Positions 30,784 to 38,832 of a stretch of 64,000 nucleotides of DNA are shown in pieces. The stretch is from assembly GCF_901542335.1 (NCBI RefSeq), contig NZ_LR594036.1, positions 868,001 to 932,000 of the forward strand, in the 5' to 3' direction. Positions within the stretch are counted from its first letter, which is position 1. Every line of letters begins with the position of its first letter. The stretch comes from Streptococcus porcinus (GTDB lineage Bacteria > Bacillota > Bacilli > Lactobacillales > Streptococcaceae). The position numbers and the translations under genes were made by a program. Under the pieces are notes generated by a model. The model ran no database searches and had not been told where the DNA came from. It saw nothing but the letters and a program-made list of their open reading frames with translations.

Positions 30784-31287
30784 TTGGAATATCACAAAAA
30801 TATTAGAGCAACGGATAGAGAAATGCAGAAACTTTTTGAAAATGAGGAGTATAACTATTCCGTAAGATATTTTGAAAAAATAGAAGAAAACTTATTTAAA
30901 ACGATAATTCGCACACCGGAGAATATAGAGTTTCCAAAATCCAAAACCTTGTCTATAAACACGATAAAAAAACTCTTAGAAACAGATGTAAATATTAACT
31001 CTATGTATATCAGAGATGAATTCACTAAAATGAAAAATAAGGTATACGAATTTAATCAAAAGAAATATCCGGGTTATGAGGATATGGATATAAAACTAAC
31101 AATATCTACTATTAAGGGTATCGAGGATTTCGATACCCTTAATGATTTTTATGATAGTTTGAAAAGGAAGGGATATTTAGAAGCGATAAAAGAAAGTATT
31201 AAAAATATTATTGATAAAGAATTAGAAGAAAACATACAAGTAAAAGTACAGACCAGCTATCAAATGTCAATACAAAATAAAAAATAA
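30784..31287 (+). CDS. Hypothetical ICE protein, 167 aa
   Basis: A TTG start at 30784 directly follows the giant gene stop and lies behind AAGGAGGAGG. The soluble, charged protein has no membrane segment or motif that I recognise. Two patches, YFEKIEENLFKTIIRTPENI and LNDFYDSLKRKGYLEAI, suggest a mixed alpha/beta fold. It is translationally linked to the giant gene, so it may be an accessory of it. The gene is the last of the long transfer operon before the IS110 insertion. Confidence 0.6.
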   Translation: MEYHKNIRATDREMQKLFENEEYNYSVRYFEKIEENLFKTIIRTPENIEFPKSKTLSINTIKKLLETDVNINSMYIRDEFTKMKNKVYEFNQKKYPGYEDMDIKLTISTIKGIEDFDTLNDFYDSLKRKGYLEAIKESIKNIIDKELEENIQVKVQTSYQMSIQNKK

Positions 31288-31317
31288 ATTTTACACTGAC
31301 ATTATTGCATAGCAAAT

Positions 31318-31336
31318 AAGCCTAATGAATAGGCTT
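31318..31336. repeat. Short inverted repeat AAGCCTA / TAGGCTT
   Basis: Seven-base perfect arms around ATGAA, 22 bp beyond the IS110 transposase stop. Neither strand has a proper T run after it, so it is a weak terminator candidate; it may mark the element end or protect mRNA. Confidence 0.4.
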
Positions 31337-31358
31337 AAAAAATTAATAATACTGACAA

Positions 31359-32534
31359 CTAAATATTTGGAGTATACGGTTTTTGATCTCTTAGGACAGC
31401 GAATATAATATTGGTCAATTTCCTTGCAACAGCCCCTATAGCTGTGCCATGAGCTTTGCCTCGTGCTCTCAACCCTTGATAGTATATGGATAAGGCAGGG
31501 TCCTTAAAGGCTGCTACAGTGGCGGCAAGCCAAATAGAACGCCTTAAGTAAGGCGAACCTCGCTTGGAAAGTTTTGTATTTGTGGCTGAAAAATCGCCAG
31601 ATTGTTTTATGCGTGTGTCTAAACCGGCATAGGCAACAAGTTGGTTTGCTCTTTCAAATCTAGAAATATTGCCTATCTCGGATACTATGGACGCACCTAA
31701 AACACTACCAATACCCGTTATTGTAGTAATGACTGGACATATATCCTCAAGCAAGCAACTAATCTCAATTTCAATTTCTTTAAGTTGTTCTTCTAGGAAT
31801 GAAATTTGGCTAATTATTTGCTTGATTTGGAAAGAAAAAGACCTTTTTGCGAACTTAATTCCAAAAGATTCTCTGGCACAGGATTGGATTTCTTCGGCTT
31901 TATTTATGCCAAGACGACCCTTGCTACACTCATAAAGTAAGTTGCCAAGCTCCTCAGCAGGAATCGACAGCATGTCTTCTGGTAAAGGATACTTTGACAA
32001 CAGCTCCTTTGAGGCAACACCATATATATTTGAAAAAAGACTTGAGTACTCAGGGAAAACTTGGTCAAGTATAGCTACAAGCTTTCTTTTCCAATCTGAG
32101 CATTCATCAACTAAGGCAAACCTATATCTAGTTAAATTTCTAAGGGCAAATGTATTCTCATCGGAAAAATTAGATATAGAGAACTCTCCAAAACGCATTA
32201 TTTGAGCAATTATAAATGAATCAACTGAATCATTCTTAGTTTGTCTAACGTACATTTTCCTAAAAGCATCAGACTGAATTGGATTTATAACATAACACGT
32301 AAATCCTAGATCAATGATGTATGAGAACAAACTTATCCAATAGTGACCAGTTGCTTCCATTCCAATAATGCAATTATTAGTTGTTACACCAAATTCAGCA
32401 ATAAAATTATTGAACTTTTCCATCCCTTTTGCAGAGTTAGGAAAGGAAATACTTTTGGATAAGCTCTTTCCAGAAGAATCAATTATTGAAGCTTCGTGGT
32501 TTTTCTTAGAAATATCAATACCTATGTAAAACAT
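31359..32534 (-). CDS. IS110-family transposase (DEDD recombinase)
   Basis: The 391-residue protein has the N-terminal RuvC-like DEDD domain (FYIGIDISKKNHEASI, then GMEATGHYWISL and TKNDSVDSFIIAQIM). The C-terminal transposase_20 domain shows TGIGSVLGASIVSEIGNI, AYAGLDTRIKQSG and KLSKRGSPYLRRSIWLAA with the catalytic serine region. Length and both domains are complete, so it looks functional. IS110 recombinases use a bridge RNA from the element's non-coding end to choose target and donor. It is opposite in direction to the transfer operon and separates the giant gene unit from the second SSB-like gene. Confidence 0.92.
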   Translation of the reverse strand: MFYIGIDISKKNHEASIIDSSGKSLSKSISFPNSAKGMEKFNNFIAEFGVTTNNCIIGMEATGHYWISLFSYIIDLGFTCYVINPIQSDAFRKMYVRQTKNDSVDSFIIAQIMRFGEFSISNFSDENTFALRNLTRYRFALVDECSDWKRKLVAILDQVFPEYSSLFSNIYGVASKELLSKYPLPEDMLSIPAEELGNLLYECSKGRLGINKAEEIQSCARESFGIKFAKRSFSFQIKQIISQISFLEEQLKEIEIEISCLLEDICPVITTITGIGSVLGASIVSEIGNISRFERANQLVAYAGLDTRIKQSGDFSATNTKLSKRGSPYLRRSIWLAATVAAFKDPALSIYYQGLRARGKAHGTAIGAVARKLTNIIFAVLRDQKPYTPNI

Positions 32535-32539
32535 AAAAT

Positions 32540-32740
32540 CACCTAGCTTTCATATATTTTAGATAGAGAAAGAACCCTCTAAAACTTTACGACAATGCAA
32601 CCTCGTTAGAGATACAGCAACTTGGTGCTATCCAGCTAATACGCATAAAGACGTAAAGAAGAGGCGTAAGCCTATTTTAGGAAGATATAACTTCAAGGAG
32701 GTAGCTACGACCTCTATCTATACTAATATTATCCCACAAA
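32540..32740 (-). ncRNA. Candidate IS110 bridge RNA
   Basis: The region upstream of the transposase start is non-coding on both strands and strongly structured. CCTCT plus CTTTACG (32576-32591) pairs with CGTAAAG plus AGAGG (32652-32664) as a closing stem. Inside is a GATA-AGCA/TGCT-ATC hairpin near 32611-32632. Further on is a GAGGT/ACCTC hairpin around 32698-32714. Two loop domains in the 5' non-coding end of an IS110 element is the expected layout of a bridge RNA. Guide sequences were not assigned. Confidence 0.5.
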
Positions 32741-32807
32741 GAATAGGGGATAGAAAAGAAAAAAAGTAGTTTTAACTACAAGTATATTATACGAGGAGGT
32801 AAAAAAT

Positions 32808-33767
32808 ATGAAATTAGAAAAAGGCGATATTGTAAAAACAGCATTAAGTGAAAACACAACAGTTTTGGATGTGAAAGATAATCAGGCGGTACTGTTTTCA
32901 GGTACTCAGTTTGTACTTGCAACAGGGATTAAAGAAAACAAGGAAAGCGGAAAATTTGAATGGGATAATGGGCGATATGCAAATGATTTGAAAAGCATTT
33001 CCGATATACAAAACAATAATTTTGAAACGATGAAAGAGACCTTATCTTTTTTAGCAGAGTATAATCATAGCGATTTTGTCAAAGGAATTCGGTCTCTTGA
33101 AACAGGAATAGAAAATGAGGATACTCTTGATGCTGCTTATGATAATTATATGAATGATAAAATTATGGGTTTGGTTGATGAAAAATTTTATCATTATATA
33201 GATGAAAATGAGATTGAAGCACCTGATTTAGAAAGCGAAATACAGGATAAGAATAGTGTTTTATCCGATGAGGAAAATGTAAAGGAGGACAATAATACTA
33301 CGAGTGAGAAGTCAAATGAAAATAAGGAAAAAGCAAATACTGTAAATATCAATGGCAATATTGCTTCAGATATAGACATTAAAAATTTGACATCGAAAGA
33401 TGGTAGAGATTTTACTGTTGCAAGTTTTGCAGTTGCTGAAAATGACAAGGAGGGAAATGTAAAATATACCAACTGTTTAGCCTATAACGATAAGGTAAGT
33501 AGTGTAGAAAATTTGAAAAAAGGAGATTTTGTTCATGTATTCGGAAAAGAAAAAATCAGTCAGGGAAAGGACGGAAAGGAATATACATCTCTTAAAGTTT
33601 ATTCTGCAAAGCTGTTAAAAGCCAAAGAACAGAGCAAAACAAATCAAAATGCAAAGGATGTAAAGAAACCGTCAGCACTTGGCAAGTTAAAAGAGTATAA
33701 GGAAAAGGCAGGCGAAAAATCAAAGGAACAGGTCAGTGTCAAAAAAGATAAAAATATAGAGAGATAA
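32808..33767 (+). CDS. SSB-like protein with extra N-terminal domain
   Basis: ATG 32808 lies behind ACGAGGAGG. Residues 1-60 form a small beta-rich domain (KLEKGDIVKTALSENTTVLDV). A helical segment follows to about 145, then an acidic linker, and an OB-fold SSB-like domain (about 178-270) with VNINGNIASDIDIKNL, VASFAVAEND and GDFVHVFGKEKI. The tail is PSALGKLKEYKEKAG plus lysines. The OB part parallels the 113-residue protein at 1760, so the ICE carries two SSB-like proteins. The basic tail, in place of the acidic SSB tail, suggests a different partner. A strong terminator follows. Confidence 0.72.
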   Translation: MKLEKGDIVKTALSENTTVLDVKDNQAVLFSGTQFVLATGIKENKESGKFEWDNGRYANDLKSISDIQNNNFETMKETLSFLAEYNHSDFVKGIRSLETGIENEDTLDAAYDNYMNDKIMGLVDEKFYHYIDENEIEAPDLESEIQDKNSVLSDEENVKEDNNTTSEKSNENKEKANTVNINGNIASDIDIKNLTSKDGRDFTVASFAVAENDKEGNVKYTNCLAYNDKVSSVENLKKGDFVHVFGKEKISQGKDGKEYTSLKVYSAKLLKAKEQSKTNQNAKDVKKPSALGKLKEYKEKAGEKSKEQVSVKKDKNIER

Positions 33768-33776
33768 AATTATAAA

Positions 33777-33822
33777 AATAGTGGGTAAATAGCTGATAGG
33801 GCTGTTTATCCACTATTTTTCT
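33777..33822 (+). terminator. Terminator after the second SSB-like gene
   Basis: AAATAGTGGGTAAATAGC pairs with GCTGTTTATCCACTATTT across TGATAGG, followed by a T-rich tail. Strong rho-independent terminator 10 bp after the stop codon. Confidence 0.85.
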
Positions 33823-33924
33823 TTGTTTTTTTATTAGAAATGGAAAAATAAAGGTTTGATAAACTATAACAGGAGCGTTATATTATAAGAAAAAGAAGAT
33901 TATTTTGATAGAGAGGTGAATGAT

Positions 33925-34410
33925 ATGATTGGATTGGTTATTCTTTTTATAGCCTTAATTATACTATATTTGGGAGTCATTCTATTTGCAGGAGCAACAT
34001 TTGTAAAAATTAGCCTGTTTGCGCTGGATAAACTTGTGGTATTTATAGCAAGCTGGTACTATACCCACCACTACTTTTCAGTGAAATTCTCATCCGGATA
34101 TGCTATATATTTTTGGGATATTCTGGCAGCAATATTGGTAGTAATAATATATTCTATTCTATTTCAGTTCATACACAAAAAATTTAGAGTGTTAGGGAAA
34201 ATCTTAAATTTAGCTATTTCATTTTTTAGCTCTATGATTGTATATTGCCTCCTGGTGAATGGATTTATTACAACTGAAAAATCCTATTTTCTGCCACTTT
34301 TAAACAACAGCTTTATGAATCAAGTGGTCAATTATATTATAATCGCTATTATTTCTTTGGTTGTGTGGAAAAGAAGAGAGGACTATCTTGTAGAAACACA
34401 CGACAAATAA
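33925..34410 (+). CDS. Small polytopic membrane protein of unknown function
   Basis: ATG 33925 has GAGAGGTGA just upstream; GTG 33916 is possible but poorly spaced. The 161-residue protein has about four membrane segments (residues 1-25, 48-75, 90-115 and 133-150) and a polar end (KRREDYLVETHDK). No family recognised; a CvpA-like or exclusion-type role could be imagined but nothing in the sequence proves it. It stands alone between two terminators, so it is a separate transcription unit. Confidence 0.55.
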   Translation: MIGLVILFIALIILYLGVILFAGATFVKISLFALDKLVVFIASWYYTHHYFSVKFSSGYAIYFWDILAAILVVIIYSILFQFIHKKFRVLGKILNLAISFFSSMIVYCLLVNGFITTEKSYFLPLLNNSFMNQVVNYIIIAIISLVVWKRREDYLVETHDK

Positions 34411-34467
34411 GAAAATATTATTGTGAAATATTGTAGAAAATATACTTTTATCAATTTGAGAGCAAGT

Positions 34468-34523
34468 AAGGAGATTATTCTTACCTGAAATATGGGTAGG
34501 GATAATCTCCTTCTTTTTTTTAT
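34468..34523 (+). terminator. Strong terminator in the convergent intergenic region
   Basis: AAGGAGATTATTCTTACC pairs with GGGTAGGGATAATCTCCTT, followed by a run of T broken by one A. It stops transcription from the membrane protein gene before it can run into the oppositely directed relaxase gene. Confidence 0.85.
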
Positions 34524-35895
34524 TTTTCAAGGCTGTTATCAAGGTATAAATCTGTATTTTTCTTTGCTTGTTGCAGCTTGCGAAGCATAGAGTTTTGAGA
34601 GGAATATTCTCCCATAAGTGTAGTTTTTTCTTGTTCTAAAAGCATATATTTATCAGATAAATTTTTAATGCTCAATGTTTGAAGCTTTGAATTTTTAAGA
34701 CTTTTCATAGCTGTTTCATAGGCGATGATCTGTGATTTATATTCTTCATAAAAGGCTTTGTTTTCCTTATCTTTTATATATATATATCATAGGTTAGTTG
34801 ATTTTCAGAAATCGTATTTTTATTTTCTATTACAGAATAAATGGACTTCATTTCTTTTTCTATTTGCTTTATATGATCCAATAATTGTTGTCTATCTGAT
34901 GCCACTTTCTTTAATTTTAAATCTAATTCCTCGTAGGAGTTAATACCTGATTTTCTCATTTCATTTAAGGCAGATGCCATAGTTTTCATATTATGTTTAC
35001 CTGCCCATACTTCATATCCCTTAGATGATTTTACCTTTTCATTGTTTTTCATATCTACAATAGTATCCGGTTTCTTGTAGGAGCGTTTTTCATAATGATA
35101 TTCCTGATTAACATAAATATTTTGCTTATTTAAATCTTCGATTCGTTCCTTGATTCTCTCTTTTGTATAATCTTCCCCTAAAGTAGATGCTTTCGCTCTG
35201 GTAAATCTTCCCTTATCTCTTTTATCTTTATGTCGGAAGGAAAGGTATTTTCCTATTTTGATTTCATAACCGAAATCCTCCATTGTCTTTAGAAATTCCT
35301 CGTAAGTTTTGGATTTTAAAACAGCTTTATCAATAGTAAGTTGTAGTTTATTCTTCCAAGAGTTTCCTTTCTTAAATTCGGTATATTCCATATAGGTTTT
35401 ACCATTTGTAGAGTATCTGTTTTTAAATTTTTTGTAGTTTTCATCAATAACTGACAAGCCATTTTCTCTACATAAATCATCACTGACCGTTCGGATTTGA
35501 TGATAACTTCTCTTATTACTTTGATATGCCTTTCCTGTTTCAAAGCTGACATTGTTAAACAGAATATGATTGTGTAGATGCCCCTTGTCGATATGTGTTG
35601 TAAGGACATATTCATACTTTCCCCTCAAGACTCTCTCACATAGATCCAGTCCGATTTGGTGTGCCTGCTCAGGTGTAGTTTCTCCTGGAGCGAAGGCTTG
35701 AATTAGATGCCTTGCCAAGATTTTTGCTTTGGAATTACATTCTTTTTTTGTATGTTCAAATTCAAGATGGGCTGTTTTGGGATTACAGCCAAAAGAGGAG
35801 ATAAGGATTTTTTCATCGGTTTTATCTTCATTCATAATATAGTTTAATGCTAGATAAAGTGTTTTTTCTATCGGATGAATTTTTGTAACTGCCAT
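34520..35895 (-). pseudogene. MOBP-type relaxase, frameshifted at a (TA)6 tract
   Basis: The intact frame gives 373 residues from ATG 35895. Its catalytic tyrosine region is LYLALNYIMNE near residue 17, and it has the metal-binding HIDKGHLHNHILFNN (about 102-116). The frame stops at 34774 inside a TA repeat. Deleting one TA unit joins it to KDKENKAFYEEYKSQ and then a coiled-coil tail ending at 34520, giving about 457 residues, the usual length for Tn1549-type relaxases. The nuclease domain is whole, so a shortened but active relaxase, slippage, or phase variation are all possible; an assembly error is the simplest alternative. It nicks at oriT with MobC. Confidence 0.8.
34775..34787. repeat. 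(TA)6 dinucleotide tract in the relaxase gene
   Basis: Six TA units plus a T at the exact point where the relaxase frame is lost; loss of one unit restores the long reading frame. Confidence 0.8.
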
Positions 35896-36263
35896 TAGAT
35901 TTCCTCCGTACCACTTGTTCCAAAATTCCCTAATTCATATAGCTTTTTACGAAGAAAGTAGATGTCTTTTCCTTGTTTTTCCAAGAGCTTTTTCAAATCA
36001 TTGATGTCATCTTTGTAAATTACAGCAGTTGAATTTACCCTTTTTGCAATCTGATTGATGCTACCTGTAATCCTTCCGATATTTGTAGACATCTCCTTAA
36101 ACACTTTCATATCCAGTACAAAAATATCTTTTTCAAGGATGCACTTCATAATAAACTGTCTTAAACTTTTACAACCGGACAGTTCATATTTTTTATTCAA
36201 AATTTCAAGTTCATCATCAGAAAGCATAAGGTATATTCCATTATTTCTTGTTCTGTTTGCCAT
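35895..36263 (-). CDS. mobC: MobC-like relaxosome protein
   Basis: The 122-residue protein begins MANRTRNNGIYLMLSDDELEIL, a ribbon-helix-helix-like DNA-binding start. It contains the MobC signature around EMSTNIGRITGSINQIAKRVNST (about residues 58-80), followed by a helical C-terminus. MobC proteins bind oriT and help the relaxase reach the nic site. Its stop overlaps the relaxase start by one base, so both are made together. A hairpin with a T run lies between its start and the likely promoter, suggesting attenuation. Confidence 0.82.
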   Translation of the reverse strand: MANRTRNNGIYLMLSDDELEILNKKYELSGCKSLRQFIMKCILEKDIFVLDMKVFKEMSTNIGRITGSINQIAKRVNSTAVIYKDDINDLKKLLEKQGKDIYFLRKKLYELGNFGTSGTEEI

Positions 36264-36309
36264 AGTATAACCTCCAATTCATAGATGTATTAAAAGTTTA
36301 CAAAAGAAA

Positions 36310-36348
36310 AAACCTGTAAAATCAAGTACAAACTTGGTATACAGGTTT
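36310..36348 (-). terminator. Nested hairpin upstream of mobC (attenuator-like)
   Basis: AAACCTGTA pairs with TACAGGTTT, enclosing a second stem CAAG/CTTG. Read on the minus strand it is followed by a T-rich run, just before mobC, as for an intrinsic terminator in a leader. Confidence 0.6.
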
Positions 36349-36499
36349 CATTTTTATATTTCTTTGTCAAGAAATCTCCTGTTAAGAGATAAAATTCTTA
36401 TTTAAATTTCAAGAGTATTATATCATTTGTTGGAGAAAAATTCAATGAAAGAGAGGTAATATACGGATAAATTTATTGAAAAACTTCAGATAATAATTA

Positions 36500-36640
36500 C
36501 AAATAAGATTGATTTCACAGGGGTTTGGGGATTTCCCCAACAAGCTAAAATTGACGAGAATAATCCTATGCAAAAGCAAGGGCTATGTCAATTTTTTCGT
36601 AAGTGCATATGCACTTACTGTGCTTGCTCAAAAAGAAAAA
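36500..36640. other. Candidate oriT with GTAAGTGC palindrome
   Basis: The perfect 20-base palindrome GTAAGTGCAT/ATGCACTTAC (36599-36618) shares CGTAAGTGC with nic regions of RSF1010/pIP501-type origins. It is preceded by TTGGGG-ATTT-CCCCAA (36525-36540) and by ATTGAC/GTCAAT arms (36550-36555 and 36587-36592). The location upstream of mobC-relaxase is where oriT is expected. Confidence 0.55.
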
Positions 36641-36796
36641 AACATATATAATGAATTAGCGAATATATGGTATGAAGTATTCGGAATTTTTATGTTTATG
36701 ATTGGTTATGATAAAATTTGGTATAAAAAAAGTAGTGTAACAATAATAAGAATGTTGATTTAAAGAATAATTAGAAGGGATAAGTTAGATGAGTTT

Positions 36797-37177
36797 ATGA
36801 ATAAAATATATCATAAGGAATATGTAGAACAAAATTATTTGGAAAATATTTATACTCTATACTTAGAGCGAGACGAAGTAAGGAATATAGATATAGTAGA
36901 TAAACTTGGAGTGGCGAGAGCAACTGTAACACATATGTTGAGAAATCTTGAAAAAAAGGGTTACATTAAATATGGTGATGATAAAATTGTTAGATTTACA
37001 TCAAAGGGAAGAGCTTTAGCAGTTGAGTTATATGAAAAACATATCTATTTGACACAAGTTTTTAAATATATTGGTGTAGATGAGAAGATAGCTGAAATAG
37101 AAGCCTGTCAAATTGAACATATAATATCAAAAGATACTTTCAATAAAATTAAAAAATATTTTGAAGACAAGATATAA
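36797..37177 (+). CDS. DtxR/MntR-type iron-dependent repressor
   Basis: The 126-residue protein has an N-terminal winged helix (NYLENIYTLYLERDEVRNIDIVDKL, then RATVTHMLRNLEKKGYI) and the dimerisation/metal region ending VDEKIAEIEACQIEHIIS, the family's EACxxEH metal-ligand signature. It lacks the SH3-like third domain, as in MntR-size proteins. It opens the siderophore cluster and is closed by its own terminator. A large palindrome of DtxR type lies before the next gene. It resembles the first gene of the equibactin locus of S. equi. It should repress the cluster when Fe(II) is plentiful. Confidence 0.88.
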   Translation: MNKIYHKEYVEQNYLENIYTLYLERDEVRNIDIVDKLGVARATVTHMLRNLEKKGYIKYGDDKIVRFTSKGRALAVELYEKHIYLTQVFKYIGVDEKIAEIEACQIEHIISKDTFNKIKKYFEDKI

Positions 37178-37180
37178 GAT

Positions 37181-37225
37181 AAAGAACATGCAATTGATTT
37201 TTAAAATTGCATGTTCTTTATTTTT
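37181..37225 (+). terminator. Terminator after the DtxR-type gene
   Basis: AAAGAACATGCAATT (37181-37195) pairs perfectly over 15 bases with AATTGCATGTTCTTT (37205-37219), followed by T-rich sequence. It separates the regulator from the biosynthetic operon. Confidence 0.88.
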
Positions 37226-37333
37226 GATGGTTATAAAGGATATGTAACTTAGTTTCTTCAAGTCTTTTAAGCATAGAAAATATAACTATAAAACATTGTA
37301 AATGTATCGACTTTTTATGTTAGAAGGATTAAA

Positions 37334-37365
37334 CTATTATTGTTAGATACATCTAACAATAATAG
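37334..37365. promoter_or_regulatory. Perfect 15-bp-arm palindrome: operator of the siderophore operon
   Basis: CTATTATTGTTAGAT and ATCTAACAATAATAG flank AC. The core TGTTAG-ATACAT-CTAACA resembles DtxR/IdeR-type sites. It lies 40 bp before the thioesterase gene, within the only long gap of the biosynthetic operon, so it is the likely binding site of the regulator encoded at 36797. Confidence 0.78.
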
Positions 37366-37404
37366 TACTAGTAGTATATTAATAATCAGATAGAAGGTGT
37401 TTTG

Positions 37405-38154
37405 ATGGGAATGTGGTTTGAATACGTTAATAAAGAGACGGAAAACACTAAAGCTAGTTTGTTTGTGTTTCCGTTTGCAGGTGGTGGAGTATCAGCATTT
37501 AGAAAATGGGGAGGACAATTCGAAAATATAAAATTTTTCGTTGCACAATATCCAGGAAGAGAAAACAGGTTTTCTGAAAAAGCAATTAGCAACATAGAAG
37601 AACTTGTAAAAGCATTGTTTGAAGACTTAAAAATGACTTTTGATTTTAACTCACCTTATTATTTTTTCGGGCATAGTATGGGAACTAAGATTGCTTATGA
37701 GTTGGCTCTGAAAATTAAAGAAAATGGTTTACCAAATCCAAATGGAATTATCATATCAGCTGGGAGAGCACCTTGCTATAAGGAGCCGAACCCGATTTAT
37801 CATTTAGATGATGCAGGATTTATTGAAGGACTAAGAAGATATGATGGCACTCCAAATGAGATATTAGACAATAAGGATTTGATTGGTATTTTTTTACCAA
37901 CACTAAGAGCCGATTTTATTGTTGATGAGGACTATCAGGATAAAGAAGGGGAAAAACTGAATAGTAAGATTTTAGGTTTAATGGGTGATATAGATGAAGA
38001 AATGGAAGTTGAAGAACTTTTAAAATGGCAGGATTACACGACGAAAGAATTTTCTTATAAATATATTGAAGGTAAGCATATGTTTGTAAATACATCTCCC
38101 GAGAGTGTAATAAATGCGATTAAAGAGTTTGTTGATTACAATGAAAATATATAG
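37405..38154 (+). CDS. Type II thioesterase of the siderophore cluster
   Basis: ATG 37405 follows AGAAGG (TTG 37402 is also in frame). The 249-residue protein is a stand-alone thioesterase of the GrsT/YbtT kind. It has LFVFPFAGGGVSAFRKW at the N-terminus, the nucleophile elbow YFFGHSMGTKIAYEL (Ser near residue 96), DEEMEVEELLKWQ with the acid region, and EGKHMFVN with the catalytic His. Such enzymes clear wrongly loaded carrier domains. It is the first gene after the operator and overlaps the next by 14 bp. Confidence 0.88.
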   Translation: MGMWFEYVNKETENTKASLFVFPFAGGGVSAFRKWGGQFENIKFFVAQYPGRENRFSEKAISNIEELVKALFEDLKMTFDFNSPYYFFGHSMGTKIAYELALKIKENGLPNPNGIIISAGRAPCYKEPNPIYHLDDAGFIEGLRRYDGTPNEILDNKDLIGIFLPTLRADFIVDEDYQDKEGEKLNSKILGLMGDIDEEMEVEELLKWQDYTTKEFSYKYIEGKHMFVNTSPESVINAIKEFVDYNENI

Positions 38155-38824
38155 AATAGAAATTTCAGACAAAAAAGAAATACGAAGTCTAATTGATATA
38201 AGTGAGTTACTAATTTTTTTTGACATGGTGTTAGTCGCATCTAACACAAGTAAATTTATGATAAAAGATTTGAAAAAATTTTTGAAAGAGGAAGAACTTG
38301 AAAAGCTTGATGCATATAAATCGGAAGTTGCGAAGATAAATTTTGCAGTTTCAAGAAGTCTTCTAAACAAAGCTTTTGAAATGATATTAGATATTCCAAT
38401 TGAAAATGTAGTTGTTTTGAGAGATAAATATAATAAACCATATATTAAAAATAAAAGCGGAGTGAAATTCAATATTTCACATACGGATGGATTTGTAGTA
38501 ATTGGTTTTTCAAAGAAAGAGCTTGGAATAGATATTGAAAAAGTGAATGATGGCTTTGCGTTTGAAGATATACTTGAAAATTGCTTTACATCCAGAGAGA
38601 TTAAGAATATAGGCAGTAATACATCAATGTTTTATAGATATTGGACAGCAAAAGAAGCGTACTTGAAATATGAAGGACATGGTCTTATGAGAAATCCGAA
38701 AGAAATAGAAGTTATTTATATGGACGATCGGATAATAAAAATTGAGGATAAGGTAAAAAGTAGCAATAAAGTTTTGGCAGCATTTAGAATTTCATCGAAA
38801 TATTTTGGAGCAATATGCATATAG
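38141..38824 (+). CDS. 4'-Phosphopantetheinyl transferase (Sfp type)
   Basis: ATG 38141 overlaps the thioesterase end. The 227-residue protein has the Sfp signatures KELGIDIEKV (Mg-binding acids) and FYRYWTAKEAYLKYEGHGL (WTxKEAxxK). The N-terminus is plain but recognisable (KIYRIEI, then EELEKLDAYKSEVAKINFAVSR). It loads the phosphopantetheine arm on the carrier domains of the two NRPSs and the free carrier protein. A second iron-operator-like site, preceded by TTGACA, lies inside its coding sequence at 38228-38247. Confidence 0.9.
   Translation: MKIYRIEISDKKEIRSLIDISELLIFFDMVLVASNTSKFMIKDLKKFLKEEELEKLDAYKSEVAKINFAVSRSLLNKAFEMILDIPIENVVVLRDKYNKPYIKNKSGVKFNISHTDGFVVIGFSKKELGIDIEKVNDGFAFEDILENCFTSREIKNIGSNTSMFYRYWTAKEAYLKYEGHGLMRNPKEIEVIYMDDRIIKIEDKVKSSNKVLAAFRISSKYFGAICI
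38220..38247 (+). promoter_or_regulatory. Intragenic operator copy with consensus -35 element
   Basis: GTGTTAG-TCGCAT-CTAACAC has the same half-sites and the same six-base spacing as the core of the 37334 palindrome. TTGACA at 38220-38225 immediately precedes it; the -10 is weak (TAACAC). It may be a repressed internal promoter or a roadblock site. Confidence 0.6.
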
Positions 38825-38832
38825 GAGGAAGT

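Larger units (their letters stand above)
31340..32750 (-). mobile_element. IS110-family insertion sequence (ends approximate)
   Basis: It consists of an IS110-type transposase plus a non-coding, structured region upstream of it, lying antisense between two ICE genes. IS110 elements lack clear terminal inverted repeats, so the ends cannot be set exactly from this sequence; 31340-32750 is an estimate. Confidence 0.7.
36264..36796. other. Non-coding region between mobC and the siderophore regulator
   Basis: This 533-bp stretch holds the nested hairpin ahead of mobC (36310-36348), the palindromes taken as oriT (36525-36618) and an AT-rich leader of the DtxR-type gene. An open frame at 36509-36763 crosses the palindromes and has no ribosome-binding site, so I do not call it a gene. 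Confidence 0.6.

Noticed and set aside
31318..31336. Rho-independent terminator next to the IS110 element
   Set aside because: The stem is clear but no T run follows on either strand, so it is listed only as an inverted repeat.
36509..36763. 84-codon plus-strand frame in the oriT region
   Set aside because: It runs through the TTGGGG/CCCCAA and GTAAGTGC palindromes, has no ribosome-binding site and no recognisable product; better read as non-coding oriT DNA.
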